DNA from: Periplaneta americana
Lineage: Eukaryota; Arthropoda; Insecta; Blattodea; Blattidae
Direction of reading: 5' to 3'
Length of the DNA: 64,000 nt
NCBI RefSeq assembly: GCF_040183065.1
Contig: NC_091119.1
Span: 100,869,774-100,933,773, forward strand
Within the stretch, counting starts at the first letter, position 1. Every line of letters begins with the position of its first letter. Shown here piece after piece: positions 1 to 10,389 of this stretch. The notes under the pieces are model-generated. The model saw only the letters and a program-made list of their open reading frames with translations, was not told where the DNA came from and made no database searches. The translations under genes were made by a program, and so were the position numbers.

Positions 1-834
1 CACGGCCAATCTTCAAAGGAAAAGGAAAACATATCTTAGAATTTAAATAATTTCACCAAAATCTCAAAATATGCACAAAAGAAAAACTCGGTGGGCTATA
101 ATTTAATTAGTTTTAGAGAAAAACCCAAGTATAGTGGCCAGTTTACCTTCACATCATAGGTTGAGATACATGGTTCCCAAACACGGATACCAAGCCTTTC
201 TGGTCTGAGCTGATGGCTCCAGCTCTAGTCAACTACAAACTGACCCAGCCTGCACCATCGATCTGGCGGCCAAAGGGCCATCGACGCATGCGCATAGAAA
301 GAAGAAAACATATCAGAATTTACCACATTGAAAATCCTTTTCTGAACGCACATGCTCTAAAATTATAAATAAACAGCACTCATACATGTCATTACATCCT
401 GCCGGATTACAAAGACAAATCATTCATACACATACTGTTACAATATCAATATTTACAAAGTAGGGGATGCGTGGATTGTTTTTTTTTTTTTTTTTTAACA
501 GCAGGTCTGCTGTTCTTAGCTAATCATGTACAACAGATGGCGAGGGATAAAGATTTTTGTTTGTCATGTAATTCAACATTTTCGAAGTTACATGAAATTC
601 TGTCCCAACCTTGTATGTGTTGAAAGTAAATATGTCGGTTGCTACATTAACCATTGTACTGTATCGTTTGCTACCCTTTGCTATACTTCCACTCCCCTTT
701 GCGCTGCATATGTCTCGACATTGTGAATTTTCTCTCTTCATTCAATTGCACTTTGGAATTTTTTCAATTTAACTTGTCGACTATTGATTGTTTCTCAATT
801 GGAATTGTAGCCTGGTTCGTTATGAATCATTTAC
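1..834. other. No gene recognised; AT-rich sequence with a T-tract
   Basis: Open frames here are short and overlap on both strands, and none has a recognisable motif. A run of T lies near 479-496. I see nothing else I can support. Confidence 0.5.
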
Positions 835-1090
835 ACAATTGAGGAACGTTTTTGCTAAACTCAATAGATGCAAAATTTTGCGAAAATGAGTTATATATCA
901 CAATCATATGATGTTTAGCTTCTGTATCACCCATGCAGTCAGATTTTGCACAACTCGGTTCATACCGTGGGTAGAGGATGATTAGAAATATCTCCTTCCC
1001 ATAACATAAACTGTGTACACAATAAAACTCGTTTTCTGAGAAAAGTAGTTTGTGCATTGATCGAGTTTAGCAAAAACGCTTCTCAATTGT
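835..1090. mobile_element. MITE with ~40-bp terminal inverted repeats
   Basis: The left end (835-875) starts ACAATTGAGGAACG and continues TTTTTGCTAAACTC. The right end (1049-1090), read on the minus strand, gives the same block with a few mismatches. The unit is about 256 bp and encodes nothing convincing; the 827-1057 minus frame simply runs through it. These are the properties of a non-autonomous DNA element. I could not define a target duplication, so the superfamily is open. Confidence 0.75.
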
Positions 1091-1526
1091 GAATGTTCTA
1101 TTGCTTTGCATTCTCGAGTTACACTGCCAAGGCTACTATGGGACCTGCCAATTCGTGCCTAAACTTCCCTTTACCGCAGTGAAGATTGATGATGTCACTC
1201 ACTCCAACTCAATGATATGTTGGATACATTTATCCTTCTCTCGTTCTCCATTTACTTTATTGGAATGTGCCGTGTAGTTTAGAAATTATATGCACGACAA
1301 ACCTGGCCTGAAAATGTATCAACCAAATTTCTATATTACCTAGTGTTGAACAGAACTTATACACGTTAAAAAAAATAAGAATGGCTTTAAGTTAAATTTT
1401 CTGGCTTAAACATATAGGAGATTTGAAAGTAGGCTCTATTAATATCCTTCCAGCCTGTTACTGACCAAAAGAAACACAGGGAACAGATATTCAATTCAAT
1501 ATCATTAATGATACAATGAGTCTACT
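1091..1526. other. No gene recognised
   Basis: Unique-looking AT-rich sequence. A pyrimidine-rich acceptor-like site near 1448 is followed by only about 21 open codons (see rejected items). Confidence 0.4.
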
Positions 1527-1815
1527 AGAGCTTAATATTCACAGAGTGAACGGTAAGTACTATCAATAATTTCAGAGAGTTGTTTGAGATATTTCAAACA
1601 AAATAGTTTAATACAATTTGCTCGTTTTTGCTTCCTTTTGGAGATAAAAATTGTTTTATATGAAACATTTCATAGCATGTTTTGGGAAAGCCACTGATTT
1701 AATTCCCAATATACTCCGTCAATTTAAGAGAGCAATGAATTATGATAATGAATGATTGAAAGAATTTTAGTTTTGTTCTTTAAATATGCCGAAATTTAAT
1801 CTGGATAAATGTAAG
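1527..1815 (+). repeat. Interspersed repeat R1, copy 1
   Basis: The block contains TTTGAGATATTTCAAAC, a 'CTCGTTTTTGCTTCC' stretch, 'TATGAAACATTTCATAGC' and then 'TTAAGAGAGCA'. The same ordered blocks recur at 39640-39815, 49540-49772 and, reversed, at 55865-56125. The copy starts with an ACAGAGTGAA-type motif. No coding capacity is seen. It is probably a non-autonomous DNA element or an old mariner-like remnant, but the superfamily is not settled. Confidence 0.7.
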
Positions 1816-1820
1816 ATGTC

Positions 1821-2041
1821 GACCTGGTTGGCATGTTGGTATAGCGCTGGCCTTCTATGCCCAAGGTTGCGGGTTCGATCCCGGGCCAGGTCAATGGCAT
1901 TTAAGTGTGCTTAAATACGACAGGCTCATGTCAGTACATTTACTGGCATGTAAAAGAACTCCTGCGGGACAAAATTCCGGCACATCCGGCGACGCTGATA
2001 TAACCTCTGCAGTTGCGAGTGTCGTTAAATAAAACATAACA
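1821..2041 (+). mobile_element. tRNA-derived SINE
   Basis: The head (1821-1892) folds like a tRNA: a GACCTGG 5' acceptor arm pairs with a CCAGGTC 3' arm, an A-box-like stretch follows 'TTGGTATAGCG', and the B box is GGTTCGATCCC. The anticodon and T stems contain mispairs, so this is a SINE promoter head and not a tRNA gene. An unrelated body (CATGTCAGTACATTTACTGG onwards) follows and ends in an A-rich AAATAAAAC tail. It would be transcribed by RNA polymerase III from the internal promoter and mobilised by a LINE. Confidence 0.8.
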
Positions 2042-2059
2042 TTTTAAAATGTAAGATTG

Positions 2060-3375
2060 TTGTTGTTGTTTTCTAATACCAGGCACTTGACAATAAAGTC
2101 ATTTGACCTCTTGCACTCCAATATTTTTAAAAAATATTATCATAGTCAGCTACTGAAGCACAGATTTTGAGGTGTTCCGAATTCATTTCTTGGTTATAGT
2201 TGCACAATGGGCAGTTAGGAAACTGATATATTTCAATTCTATGCAGGTGTTTGGCCAAACAATCATGGCCTGTTGCCAATCTAAATGCAGCTACAGACGA
2301 TTTTTGTGGTAAATTGGGAATTAGTTGTGGATTATGATGCAGAGAGTTCCATTTTTTTCCCTTGAGATTGTGTTATCAAATTTTACTTGTTGAAGTTTAA
2401 GTATGTAGATTTAATAAATCTTTTCACAGAATAATACGTAGATTTAGTAACAGGTCTGCAAATAGCAGTGCTGCCCTTTTTTGCTAAAGAATCTGCATTG
2501 TCGTTTCCCAAAATTCCACAATGGGATGGTATCCATTGGAATACAATTCTTTTATTGAGTGATATTAATTGAGAGAGCATTTTAGTTATTTCTGCTGTTT
2601 GAGATGAAGGTGTGTGTTTAGAGAGTATTGATAGAATAGCCGCTTTGGAGTCTGACAATATAACTGCATTTTTAAATTTATTGATGTGGCATAGAAGATT
2701 CCTGAGACTTTCACTTATTGTAATGATTTCTCCACCAAAACTTGTTGTTCCATATCCAAGAGATCTATAAAGTGAGAAGAGACAGCACGTAACACCTGCA
2801 CCGGCACCTTGTTCTCTGGAGATCAAATATAAATGAAGCCAGTTTTGTGGAGGGTACCTAATATTAATTGTCTCTAAAGACAATTGTTTCATTATTTCAG
2901 TGTTTACTTCCGATTTCAGTATTTCTTCTGTTAAATTTAGATTATATTCTATATTTAATAGAGTTAAAGGGTTTGGTTTAATTTGTAAGTTTTCTTTTAA
3001 TATCGGGATATTGATTTTCTGTTTTAATTCTTGAACCATGGATATGAAACTTTGAGTTTTCCATCTACAGAAAGGACTGTATGAATGCCAATTGTTTCCT
3101 GGTAATGTAATAAGTTTTTCATATTGAATCAGTGTTTTCGCTTCTATTGCCATTTTGATGCTGTTAATATTAGTGAGGAATCTCACAGAATCTATTAGAG
3201 TTGTTTTGATTCCACCATTAATGAGCCTGAGAGCTTGGTTTTGAACATATTATATTTCGTTTGTGAAAGGTGAAGTAATTAAAATTTCTCCGCAGTATGT
3301 CAGCACTGGCTGTATAAACATTTTGTATGTAGTGTTTAAAGTATTACTAGAGCATCCCCATTTCTTTCCTGCTAG
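2060..3375 (-). mobile_element. LINE family A, copy 1: 5'-truncated non-LTR retrotransposon
   Basis: On the minus strand this carries the end of the reverse transcriptase, the RNase H domain and the 3' UTR, ending in a CAA-rich tail near 2060. It matches the last ~1.3 kb of the copy at 4280-6847 almost throughout. Homology stops abruptly at 3375, as expected for target-primed 5' truncation. RNase H after the RT places it in the I/R1/LOA-type group of LINEs. The two copies lie in opposite orientation. Confidence 0.85.
2383..3186 (-). pseudogene. RT thumb plus RNase H region of LINE family A, first catalytic Asp lost
   Basis: This is a 267-codon open frame. Its first half aligns with the RT C-terminal region of the sister copy. 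The second half is RNase H, with 'ILSDSKAAILSIL' and 'VFQWIPSHCGILGN' followed by 'NADSLAKK'. In the sister copy the domain begins 'WLHLYTDGSLISRE'. Here the sequence goes directly 'WLHLYLISRE', an in-frame loss of four codons (TDGS) that removes the first metal-binding aspartate. The open frame is therefore deceptive and the RNase H should be inactive. The annotated Met is internal to the original polyprotein. Confidence 0.85.
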
Positions 3376-3616
3376 ATTGTAAAATTCTTTTGCAGAACAA
3401 GACCGAGATATTAACGATATTACTTAGGGTTCACTCTGTATAAGGAGAAATACAGAAAATTGATTTAAAAAGCAATTGAATATATGAGGCACTGCGTATA
3501 GTAGGAGTGAACTCAACAAAGAATCACGATTTCAAGTTTGCTCCTAATACAAAGTATCCACAACGCCTCATACTCTTTCCAGCATAATTATTACTAGTTT
3601 CTTTTCTTCTTCATAG
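3376..3616. other. Non-coding sequence upstream of a candidate exon
   Basis: No open frame of interest. A 'TTCACTCTGTATA' string near 3429 resembles the outer end of repeat R1. The last 30 bases form a pyrimidine-rich tract ending in AG at 3615-3616. Confidence 0.4.
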
Positions 3617-3739
3617 CTGCCGAGTGGTGCATTGCAGTTATCTGATTCAAAGGAGGATCTCCTACAAGATATTCTGCACAACAGTCTTGCTAAGCAGAAC
3701 AAGGAGATTCTAAGACTGAGAAAAGTACCGGTATTGAAA
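3617..3739 (+). CDS. Candidate host exon 1 (internal, 41 codons, phase 0/0)
   Basis: A strong acceptor (T/C-rich tract ending 'TTCTTCTTCATAG') precedes exactly 123 bases, which are followed by the near-consensus donor GTAAGTAA at 3740. The frame is open throughout and starts Leu-Pro-Ser-Gly. The middle reads 'DSKEDLLQDILHNSL' and then 'AKQNKEILRLRK', an amphipathic charged helix typical of a folded protein. It overlaps no recognised TE. I do not recognise the protein. It could be an exon of the same + strand gene as the segments at 25.2, 35.5, 36.2 and 39.1 kb, but phase continuity with the next one is not shown. Exon status is inference; the open frame and splice motifs are seen. Confidence 0.6.
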
Positions 3740-4043
3740 GTAAGTAATACTTTAGTATACATAAGTTACATAAATCAAAGTGTACCGGTATGTTGCTGAC
3801 AGACTTTTTATAATTGTTATAACACTGGATCTTCATATGACAAACATTTATTGAAATCAATTTTTAAACACATACTTCTTTACTTTGTAAAGAAGATATA
3901 CTCATATCAGCTTTGGGACTGTAAGCTTTCCATTAAGAACTTTATTTTATTCCACTTCCAGAAGGAAATAAGTATGTGTTATTATTATCTGCTTTATACC
4001 CACCTTCCTTTTATACATAATAATAAATTGACACACGTATCAG
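3740..4043. other. Non-coding gap
   Basis: AT-rich. The open frame crossing it has no recognisable motif. It probably belongs to the intron after the candidate exon. Confidence 0.4.
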
Positions 4044-4264
4044 TAGAGCCCGGATTTTATGTAATATGGAAATGAGAAATATGTACATAAATATGTAGCT
4101 AAAAATGGCAAAATATGTAGATAAATATGTAATAAATAAAAAAAAATATGTAATTTAAAAATTAAACTTTATTAGATGTATTTTTGCACACTAATGAAAA
4201 ATTACAGGTACACATGTGATTCAACCTCAATTAATTATTGTTTGGTGGCGCAATTAATAATTAA

Positions 4265-4279
4265 ATATTTTTCCATATT
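4265..4279. repeat. Target-site duplication, left (LINE family A copy 2)
   Basis: ATATTTTTCCATATT at 4265-4279 recurs perfectly at 6848-6862 and brackets the LINE insertion. Confidence 0.9.
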
Positions 4280-4756
4280 ACACAGGAAAATACTAGCCAA
4301 CCTATTATTCATAATAACAAAACACTAACAGATAGTAGAGATATAGCAAATGCATTTAATAAACACTACTCAAACTCTCACAGATTACATCCCAATATCA
4401 AAAAAATTGACAAATTTATCAAAAGAGAATTACATAAAAATAATAAAAACAATATTACTAGTACAAAATCTGAAATATTTCATCAAAATTTTACTTCCAA
4501 AGAATTAAATATAGCTGTACAAAATTTAAAAAACCAAGAAATCTCCTGGCCCCGACAACATTCATTCCGAATTTTTTAAACATCTGGGGGAAAAAGCCAA
4601 GTCTGTACTTTTATCCATTTTCAATTTATCATGGAACACCTCAGTTCCTGCAGCTTGGAAAAAAGCAATCATTGTACCAATTCACAAAAAAGGGAAACCT
4701 GCTCATGATGTTAATAGTTATCGACCAATAGCACTGTTAAGCATGATAGCAAAACC

Positions 4757-5218
4757 ATGGAGTCCATGATCTCCAACAGATTAACTTGGTATTTAGAATC
4801 CAAAATTCTTTTATCACCAAGACAAGCTGGCTTTAGACAACTACACTCTACCAATGAACAAGTCATACGCCTCGACCAAGAAATAAAAGATAGTTTTAAC
4901 AAGAAAGAAGATACCTTGGCAATATTTATTGACTTTCAGTTAGCATATGACTCTGTTTGGAGAAATAAATTATTACTGAAACTCCAGAAATTAGGTATCT
5001 CCAGCAATATGTTCAGATGGATATCAGAATTCCTTAGTCAAAGATTCATTGCTACTAAATTCAATAACTCACTTTCTAGTTACAGACAAACATATCAATG
5101 TCTACCTCAGGGCGCTGTCCTCAGCACAACTTTATTCAATATTTATATAAATGACTTACCCTCCCTATTAGAGGAATCAAACATGAAAACAGCACTATTT
5201 GCTGATATAGTTTGCTGA
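4757..5218 (+). pseudogene. Reverse transcriptase fingers/palm of LINE family A, broken at the FADD box
   Basis: The frame contains 'SPRQAGFRQLHSTNEQ', 'IFIDFQLAYDSVWRNK' (first catalytic Asp region) and 'CLPQGAVLSTTLFNIYINDL'. At the second catalytic site the sequence reaches Phe-Ala-Asp and then breaks. Bases 5199-5225 carry a local duplication of about 14 bases (TTTGCTGATATAG repeated), which replaces the expected Asp-Asp box and shifts the frame into a stop. Upstream, 4290-4756 continues the same protein in other frames. It cannot encode a working polymerase. Confidence 0.88.
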
Positions 5219-5305
5219 TATAGTTTTGTGGACTTCCATAGAGACAAAATTCACAATTTTGCTCTTAAAGCTCTAAGTCAACTACATGAATGGAATACAT
5301 AAAAT

Positions 5306-6175
5306 TTGATGACACTCAATTTAAGCAAAAGTAACTACCAAATATTTTCACTTGGTAAAAAAGAAAGAGAATTCAATATCCAATACAATGGCCAACACCT
5401 TCCTAGGACTTATGAATCCAAGTATCTTGGAGCTATTTTCGATATTAAGTTAACATGGAGCAACCATTTGAAATACATTTCTGAAAAAGCTCGTAAAAGA
5501 TTCTCCCTTCTAAAAAGACTAGCAGGAAAGAAATGGGGATGCTCTAGGAATACTTTGAACACTACATACCAAATGTTTATACAGCCAGTGCTGACATACT
5601 GCGGAGAAATTTTAATTACTTCACCATTCATAAACGAAATAGAATATGTTCAAAACCAAGCTCTCAGACTCATTACTGGTGGAATCAAAACAACTCCAAT
5701 AGATTCTATGAGATTCCTCACTAATATTAACAGCATCAAAATGACAATAGAAGAAAAAGCACTGATTCAATATGAAAAACTTATTACATTACCAGGAAAC
5801 AATTGGCATTCATACAGTCCTCTCTGTAGATTGAAAACTCAAAAAAGTTTCATATCCATTGTTCAAGAATTAAAACAGAAAATCAATATCCCGAATTTAA
5901 AAGAAAACCTACAAATTAAACCAAACCCTTTAACTCTATTAAATATAGAATATAATCTAAATTTAACAGAAGAAGTACTAAAATCAGAAGTAAACACTGA
6001 AATACTAAAACAATTGTCTTTAGAGACAATTAGTATTAGGTACCCTCCACAAAACTGGCTTCATTTATACACTGACGGATCCTTGATCTCCAGAGAACAA
6101 GGTGCCGGTACAGGTGTTACGTGCTGTCTCTTCTCACTTTATAGATCTCTTGGGTATGGAACAAAACAAGTTTAG
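5306..6175 (+). pseudogene. RT thumb and start of RNase H, LINE family A copy 2
   Basis: This 289-codon frame begins after the polymerase break ('MTLNLSKSNYQIFSLG'). It holds the thumb/connection region, including 'MFIQPVLTYCGEIL', and then the start of RNase H with the first catalytic Asp retained: 'WLHLYTDGSLISRE'. It ends in a stop at 6173-6175, where the minus-strand copy at 2.4-3.2 kb continues open. The remaining RNase H is in the next frame from 6208. Confidence 0.85.
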
Positions 6176-6207
6176 ATGGAGAAATCATTACAATAAGTGA
6201 AAGTTTC

Positions 6208-6549
6208 ATGAATTTTCTATGCCACATCAATAAATTTAAAAATGCAGTTATATTGTCAGACTCCAAAGCAGCTATTCTATCAATAGTCTCTAAACACACA
6301 CCTTCATCTCAAACAGCAGAAATAACTAAAATGCTCTCTCAATTAATATCACTCAATAAAATAATTGTATTCCAATGGATACCATCCCATTGTGGAATCC
6401 TGGGAAACGAGAATGCGGATGCTTTAGCAAAGAAGCGCAGCACTGCTACTTACAGTCCTGTTACTAAATCTATGTATTATTCTGTGAAAAGATTTATTAA
6501 ATCTACATACTTAAACTTCAACAAACAAAATTTGATAACACAATCTTAA
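6208..6549 (+). pseudogene. RNase H C-terminal half, LINE family A copy 2
   Basis: The frame contains 'AVILSDSKAAILSIV' and 'IVFQWIPSHCGILGNENADA', the second Asp and the His/Asp part of the RNase H active site. It follows the preceding segment after a frame break. The zinc-binding C-terminal piece continues in another frame at 6651-6836 with Cys-Pro-Leu-Cys. Confidence 0.85.
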
Positions 6550-6847
6550 GGGAAAAAATGGAACTCTCTGGATCAAAATCCACAGTTAATTCCCGATTTA
6601 CCACAAGAATCGTCTGTAACTTCATTTAGATTGGCAACAGGCATGATTGTTTGGCCAAACACCTGCATAGAATTGGAATATATCAGTCCCCTAACTGCCC
6701 ATTGTGCAACTCAAATCAAGAAATGGATTCGGAACATCTCAAAATCTGTGCTTCAGTGGCTGGCCATGATAATATCTTTGAAAAATATTGGAGTGCAAGA
6801 GGTCAAATGACTTTATTGTCAAACGCCTGGCATTAGAAAACAACAAC

Positions 6848-6862
6848 ATATTTTTCCATATT
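6848..6862. repeat. Target-site duplication, right (LINE family A copy 2)
   Basis: Perfect copy of the 15-mer at 4265-4279. Confidence 0.9.
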
Positions 6863-7360
6863 TTCTGCTGTCATGGATCGTCTCGTCAGTGGCAACCCGT
6901 AAGTAGGAATCATCAAGTTCAGCTCTCATCATTTCCACTGTGTCAATGTAGCAGGTGTTAAAATAATTTTTATGGAGCATTGATTCATGCGAAATATTGA
7001 AGTTGCAGAATTTGAGTAAGAAAGCTTGAAACTCTGGAGCTCCAAGTTTATACCATGGTATGTTTGCAGCAACCATTGCTATGCACAAATTTTTATTAAA
7101 TTCATTGGTACAAGACGAAGAATGTTTCATTACCACTTGTGTAAGAAGAACTTCTTTCTTTTCGACGGAGCACGATTTTTATTTCTCATGTGAAGTTCAG
7201 TTTCTAAATGCTGTTCTAATTGTGACTTCATGGAGTACCCAATGCGTGTCACAAACTTTGCACAGCACGATTTTATCATCATAGTAAAGGAATCGTCAAT
7301 TGAAATCCAGTCTTTTAACTTAGATACGAATAGCAGTAGACTAGCTATTTGCATCACCTG
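6863..7360 (-). pseudogene. hAT transposase fragment (BED-like zinc finger plus start of catalytic domain)
   Basis: Two minus-strand frames join across a frameshift near 7130-7140. The first holds a zinc-finger-like region ending 'MKSQLEQHLETELHMRNK'. The second reads 'NLCIAMVAANIPWYKLGAPE', then 'ESMLHKNYFNTCYI' and 'SYLRVATDETIHDS', where the DET triplet fits the first catalytic acidic residue of hAT transposases. This layout resembles the CGG-binding-protein-like hAT group. Everything downstream of the DET is missing or decayed, and the LINE insertion falls at that point. The copy is inactive. Confidence 0.7.
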
Positions 7361-7689
7361 ATGTCAAAATATGCTTCTTAAGAAAACAGAAAAAACTATT
7401 GTTTTCTTTTTAGAGCAATCTGAGTGACGATGTTTGTGCGAAATGGTCATACCCACAGGGTAACTTTCACTTTTTCCTTCATCGCGTTAGCAGTACAATG
7501 ACCCACCCTTCGCAGTGATATTTGTTCCTACTTTACCGTTACTTATTAAGGGATATACACACTATTAGCATTGCAAACAAATGTCCATTTTTTCACAGAA
7601 TATGTTATTATTTTCAATTATTAAATTATATTTACGCACTAGAGACGAAGAAATAAGCTTTATAAACAATTTTAAAACTAAATAATTGA

Positions 7690-7965
7690 TTAGATGGCGA
7701 TCTTATTCGTGTTAATTGTGTAAGCATGTGCGGCTTACAGCTGTTTCGGTGCTTCTTCACACCATCCTCAGAGCCTACTAGATCTCGGCATCATCTTGAA
7801 CTTCGCTGCCTGTTGTGTGGGTGCGTTCGATTAGTGAAAATTGTTGAAATATGGTGTCAAATAGTGTGTGTGTTCTGAAATAGATCTGTGTGTTGAGAAT
7901 TTGATCTGGGTGTGTTTTAGTGTGTCTGTCTATTTCATATTGTTCTAGTGTGTTGAGTTTTTATC
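7690..7965 (-). mobile_element. Penelope-like element tail with hammerhead-type motif
   Basis: On the minus strand, 7870-7960 matches the region at about 51590-51690 nearly word for word ('CACACTAGAACAATA', 'AATTCTCAACACACA'). That region lies just after a GIY-YIG fragment at 51.4 kb, so both are the same Penelope-like family. Further along, bases 7771 to 7743 read CTGAGGA, then GGTG/GCACC-type complementary arms, then GAAAC, the conserved core layout of hammerhead ribozymes that occur in Penelope terminal repeats. It is only a terminal fragment. Confidence 0.65.
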
Positions 7966-8208
7966 AAGACAATTTTAAAATGTATAACTTAAGAATTAAG
8001 TAGAGGAAAAATTGGTGAAAAAATTGTGTTGTATTCTTTCAAAATATGTAAAATATGCGAAAATATTTATTATGCACCAAAATGTTAAAAATATGTAACT
8101 TAAACCTTTTGAATAATTATCTCCTTGATATGATTCGCCGACATTTTAGCTTTCCCTATAGCTACATATATAGGAACAAAATATGTAATTACATAAAATC
8201 CGGGCTCA

Positions 8209-8829
8209 TTTGTTTTTGTGACAGACCCCTCAAGAAGGTGAGGTCCACTCATTTTCACCCCAGAAGAGACTACAGATATATCGTTGTTGTTCCTGCAATA
8301 ATTCCTATGTGCGAAATATAAAAGTTTTCAGTAGGAAGAAAAAACACGTTTATTCATCCTATGGCAGCCATACATAGGAGACTATGAATTCATACATTTT
8401 CGAAAAAAAGAAATATAATTGCATATAGGAGATTTTATTATTTGCTGTATCACTATTTAAGTTATTGAATAGAGCATAAACCTGAAAATCGATAAATATG
8501 TCACATAGGAGTTACTACAGGAACAACGACATGTCTCATAACATTCTGTTAGCGAAGGATATTTCTTATGCCATGAAAATTCAAAATTTATATTTAGTTT
8601 TCCTCCATGTGCTTTTTTAATATGTAAATTCGGTGTCGATCTTCTGTCTTTGTAAGTACATTTTGTTTCATACTTCCAACTTGAAAACAGTTTCTCTTTT
8701 AATTCTACAAATAATGACTTCAATGTGCCATTTCACACAAAATTAATATGCAATACACAACACATATTCGCGTTTGATTAAACTAATACTCAAAACGCAG
8801 CTCATTCAGAGAACATCAATATGGTCGGT
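8209..8829. repeat. Unclassified repeat with inverted arms
   Basis: Bases 8271-8315 and 8498-8545 are inverted copies ('CGTTGTTCCTG' and 'CCTATGTG' blocks on opposite strands), which suggests a MITE or foldback unit. The minus frame at 8457-8723 has scattered Cys/His but no family I recognise. Confidence 0.45.
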
Positions 8830-8957
8830 TGGTTGGTAGTCAAAGTTCTGGTATCATGGCAATGAAGCCATCAGCCGCCTTGCAGTCCAGTATTTTTCCG
8901 TAATGTTGAGGTGAACAGGCAAGGCTTCTCAATTTTCCAGGTGGTACTTATCTATGA

Positions 8958-9642
8958 CATCTTCAGCCGCAAAGAAAACATTATTAATAAAGCACCAACT
9001 TATCTTGCAATTGAAAATTACAAATTTGTATACATAAAAAATGTTATATATCTTGGCTCCATGATCAATAATGATGACATCAGTCTTGAAATTACGAGAA
9101 GAATATCTATAACAAATAAATATTACTTTGGATTACTGAAATATATTAAATCTACATTTTTAACCATCTCAACTAAAATAAGAATATAAAAGATGCTTAT
9201 TAGGCCGGTGTTGACTTATCCCTTGGAAACTTGGACTATGAACAAACAGGACATCAGAAGACTTAGTATCTTCGAGAGGAAAATTCTGAGAGCAATTTAT
9301 GGACCCGTAAAAATAAATAATGAATGGAGAATTAGATATAATAAAGAAATATACGATCTGTTTAAGGATATTATAACAGTTTTAAAATTGGTTGATTGCA
9401 GTGAGCTGGACATCTGGTAAGAATGGATGATGCTGGACCCGCTAAAAGAGCCTTTACATCCAATCCTGGAGGAAGCAGATCCAAAGGAAGACTGAAGAGC
9501 TGATGGGAGGATAATGTACACGAAGATGCCAACTTTATTGGTGCATGAATGTGGACAGTCAAGGCCAGAAGTAGAGATGGCTGGAATAAAATACTGAGGA
9601 AGGCTAGGACTCTCAATGGGTTGTTGAGCCATGATGATGATG
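8958..9642 (+). mobile_element. RTE-like LINE 3' fragment with TSD
   Basis: The frames at 8911-9189 and 9193-9420 encode an RT C-terminal region: 'IYLGSMINNDDISLEI', 'MLIRPVLTYPLETWTM', 'RRLSIFERKILRAIYGP'. Degraded continuations follow to a GAT-rich tail at about 9629-9642. ACTTATCTATGA (8946-8957) and ACTTATCCATGA (9643-9654) flank it, a 12-bp duplication with one mismatch. It interrupts the family I LINE tail. The RT core and endonuclease are missing through 5' truncation. Confidence 0.8.
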
Positions 9643-9654
9643 ACTTATCCATGA

Positions 9655-10389
9655 TTACGTCCTTTCCACATAACACACAATTCGGTGAGAGGGAGATGCC
9701 GATTCTATATAAATAAGCTGCCAAACAATCATGCCCGGTCAGAAGGCGGAAGGCTGTCACTGCTGAATTTCTTAGTTCTTCAGGGATGATGTTTAAATTT
9801 TGGAGGAGGGGTTTCCATGATTTATCTTTAGCTGATTCCTTTATTCTGTTCAAAAATTTTTGTTTGTATTGAAATTTTTTATTTAATGACAGAAATAAAT
9901 TATTTTTGAGTAATATGTTTTTGTATTAGGGTGCAGCCTTTCGCAGCCAGTTGACCCACCAATTCATTACCTGTAATGCTGCAGTGTGCTGGAACCTATT
10001 GCAGAACTATTTTCTTGCCAGTTTTTGGAGCTGCTTGATCAGGGTGCAGCACTGAGAAGTTGTGTCAGTTTTCTGTGAACTATTATTAGCTGCTTTTGAG
10101 CCAATGAAGATTACAGCTTTGGAAAATTTATTTTTTATTTGTAGTAGATTGGTTATAATAGTGCATACAGCTTCAACTTCTCCATCAAAATTTGTGGAGT
10201 CCTTCCTGACTTCTTTATAGAGAAAAATTTACAAGTTCCTCCAGCTCCTGCGGCATCAAAATCGTTTTGTAAAGATCCATCACTGTGAATGTGTAGCCAG
10301 GTTCCACAACGATATTTGTTATTAAATGTTTCTAATGTTAATTGTTTTGCTACATTTGGATTTGTATCATTTTTAACAATTGTTTATTG
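9655..10389 (-). pseudogene. RNase H and C-terminal region of the family I LINE
   Basis: The minus strand reads 'KQLTLETF', then 'LHIHSDGSL' (first RNase H Asp), then 'VPAHCSITGNELVGQLAAKG', in several frames. It is followed by 'AFRLLTGHDCLAAYLYRIG' and 'SPNCVLCG' in the 9371-9853 minus frame. The order matches LINE family A but the sequences are clearly divergent. Frameshifts and stops make it a dead copy. Upstream it is cut by the CR1/Jockey-like LINE. Confidence 0.7.

Larger units (their letters stand above)
4280..6847 (+). mobile_element. LINE family A, copy 2: 2.57-kb 5'-truncated insertion with perfect TSD
   Basis: A perfect 15-bp target duplication marks both ends. The element covers the linker before the RT, the RT, RNase H, a C-terminal Cys/His region ('YQSPNCPLCNSNQEMDSEH') and a 3' tail ACAACAAC. 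Endonuclease and ORF1 are absent, which is the usual 5' truncation. It landed inside the hAT-like element near its transposase fragment, so it is younger than that element. Confidence 0.92.
4044..8208. mobile_element. hAT-like DNA transposon, copy 1, split by a LINE
   Basis: The left end reads TAGAGCCCGGATTTTATG and the right end (8187-8208) is its inverted copy ending CGGGCTCA. Both subterminal regions hold clustered AATATGTA words (about 4070-4160 and 8045-8100), as in hAT transposase-binding regions. Inside lie a decayed transposase (6863-7360), a LINE insertion (4280-6847) and a Penelope tail (about 7690-7965). The flanking 8-mers do not match here, so one end may be rearranged. A related element at 57434-58901 does have a matching 8-bp duplication. 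Confidence 0.7.

Noticed and set aside
1448-1530. Exon-like segment after 'ATATCCTTCCAG' ending at GTAAGTAC
   Set aside because: All three frames hit stops (TGA, TAA) before the donor, and the donor lies inside repeat R1.
1821-1892. tRNA gene
   Set aside because: The acceptor arm pairs, but the anticodon and T stems contain mispairs and the head is fused to a SINE body; the heads at 18.8, 27.2, 29.5, 35.7 and 40.8 kb are likewise SINE parts.
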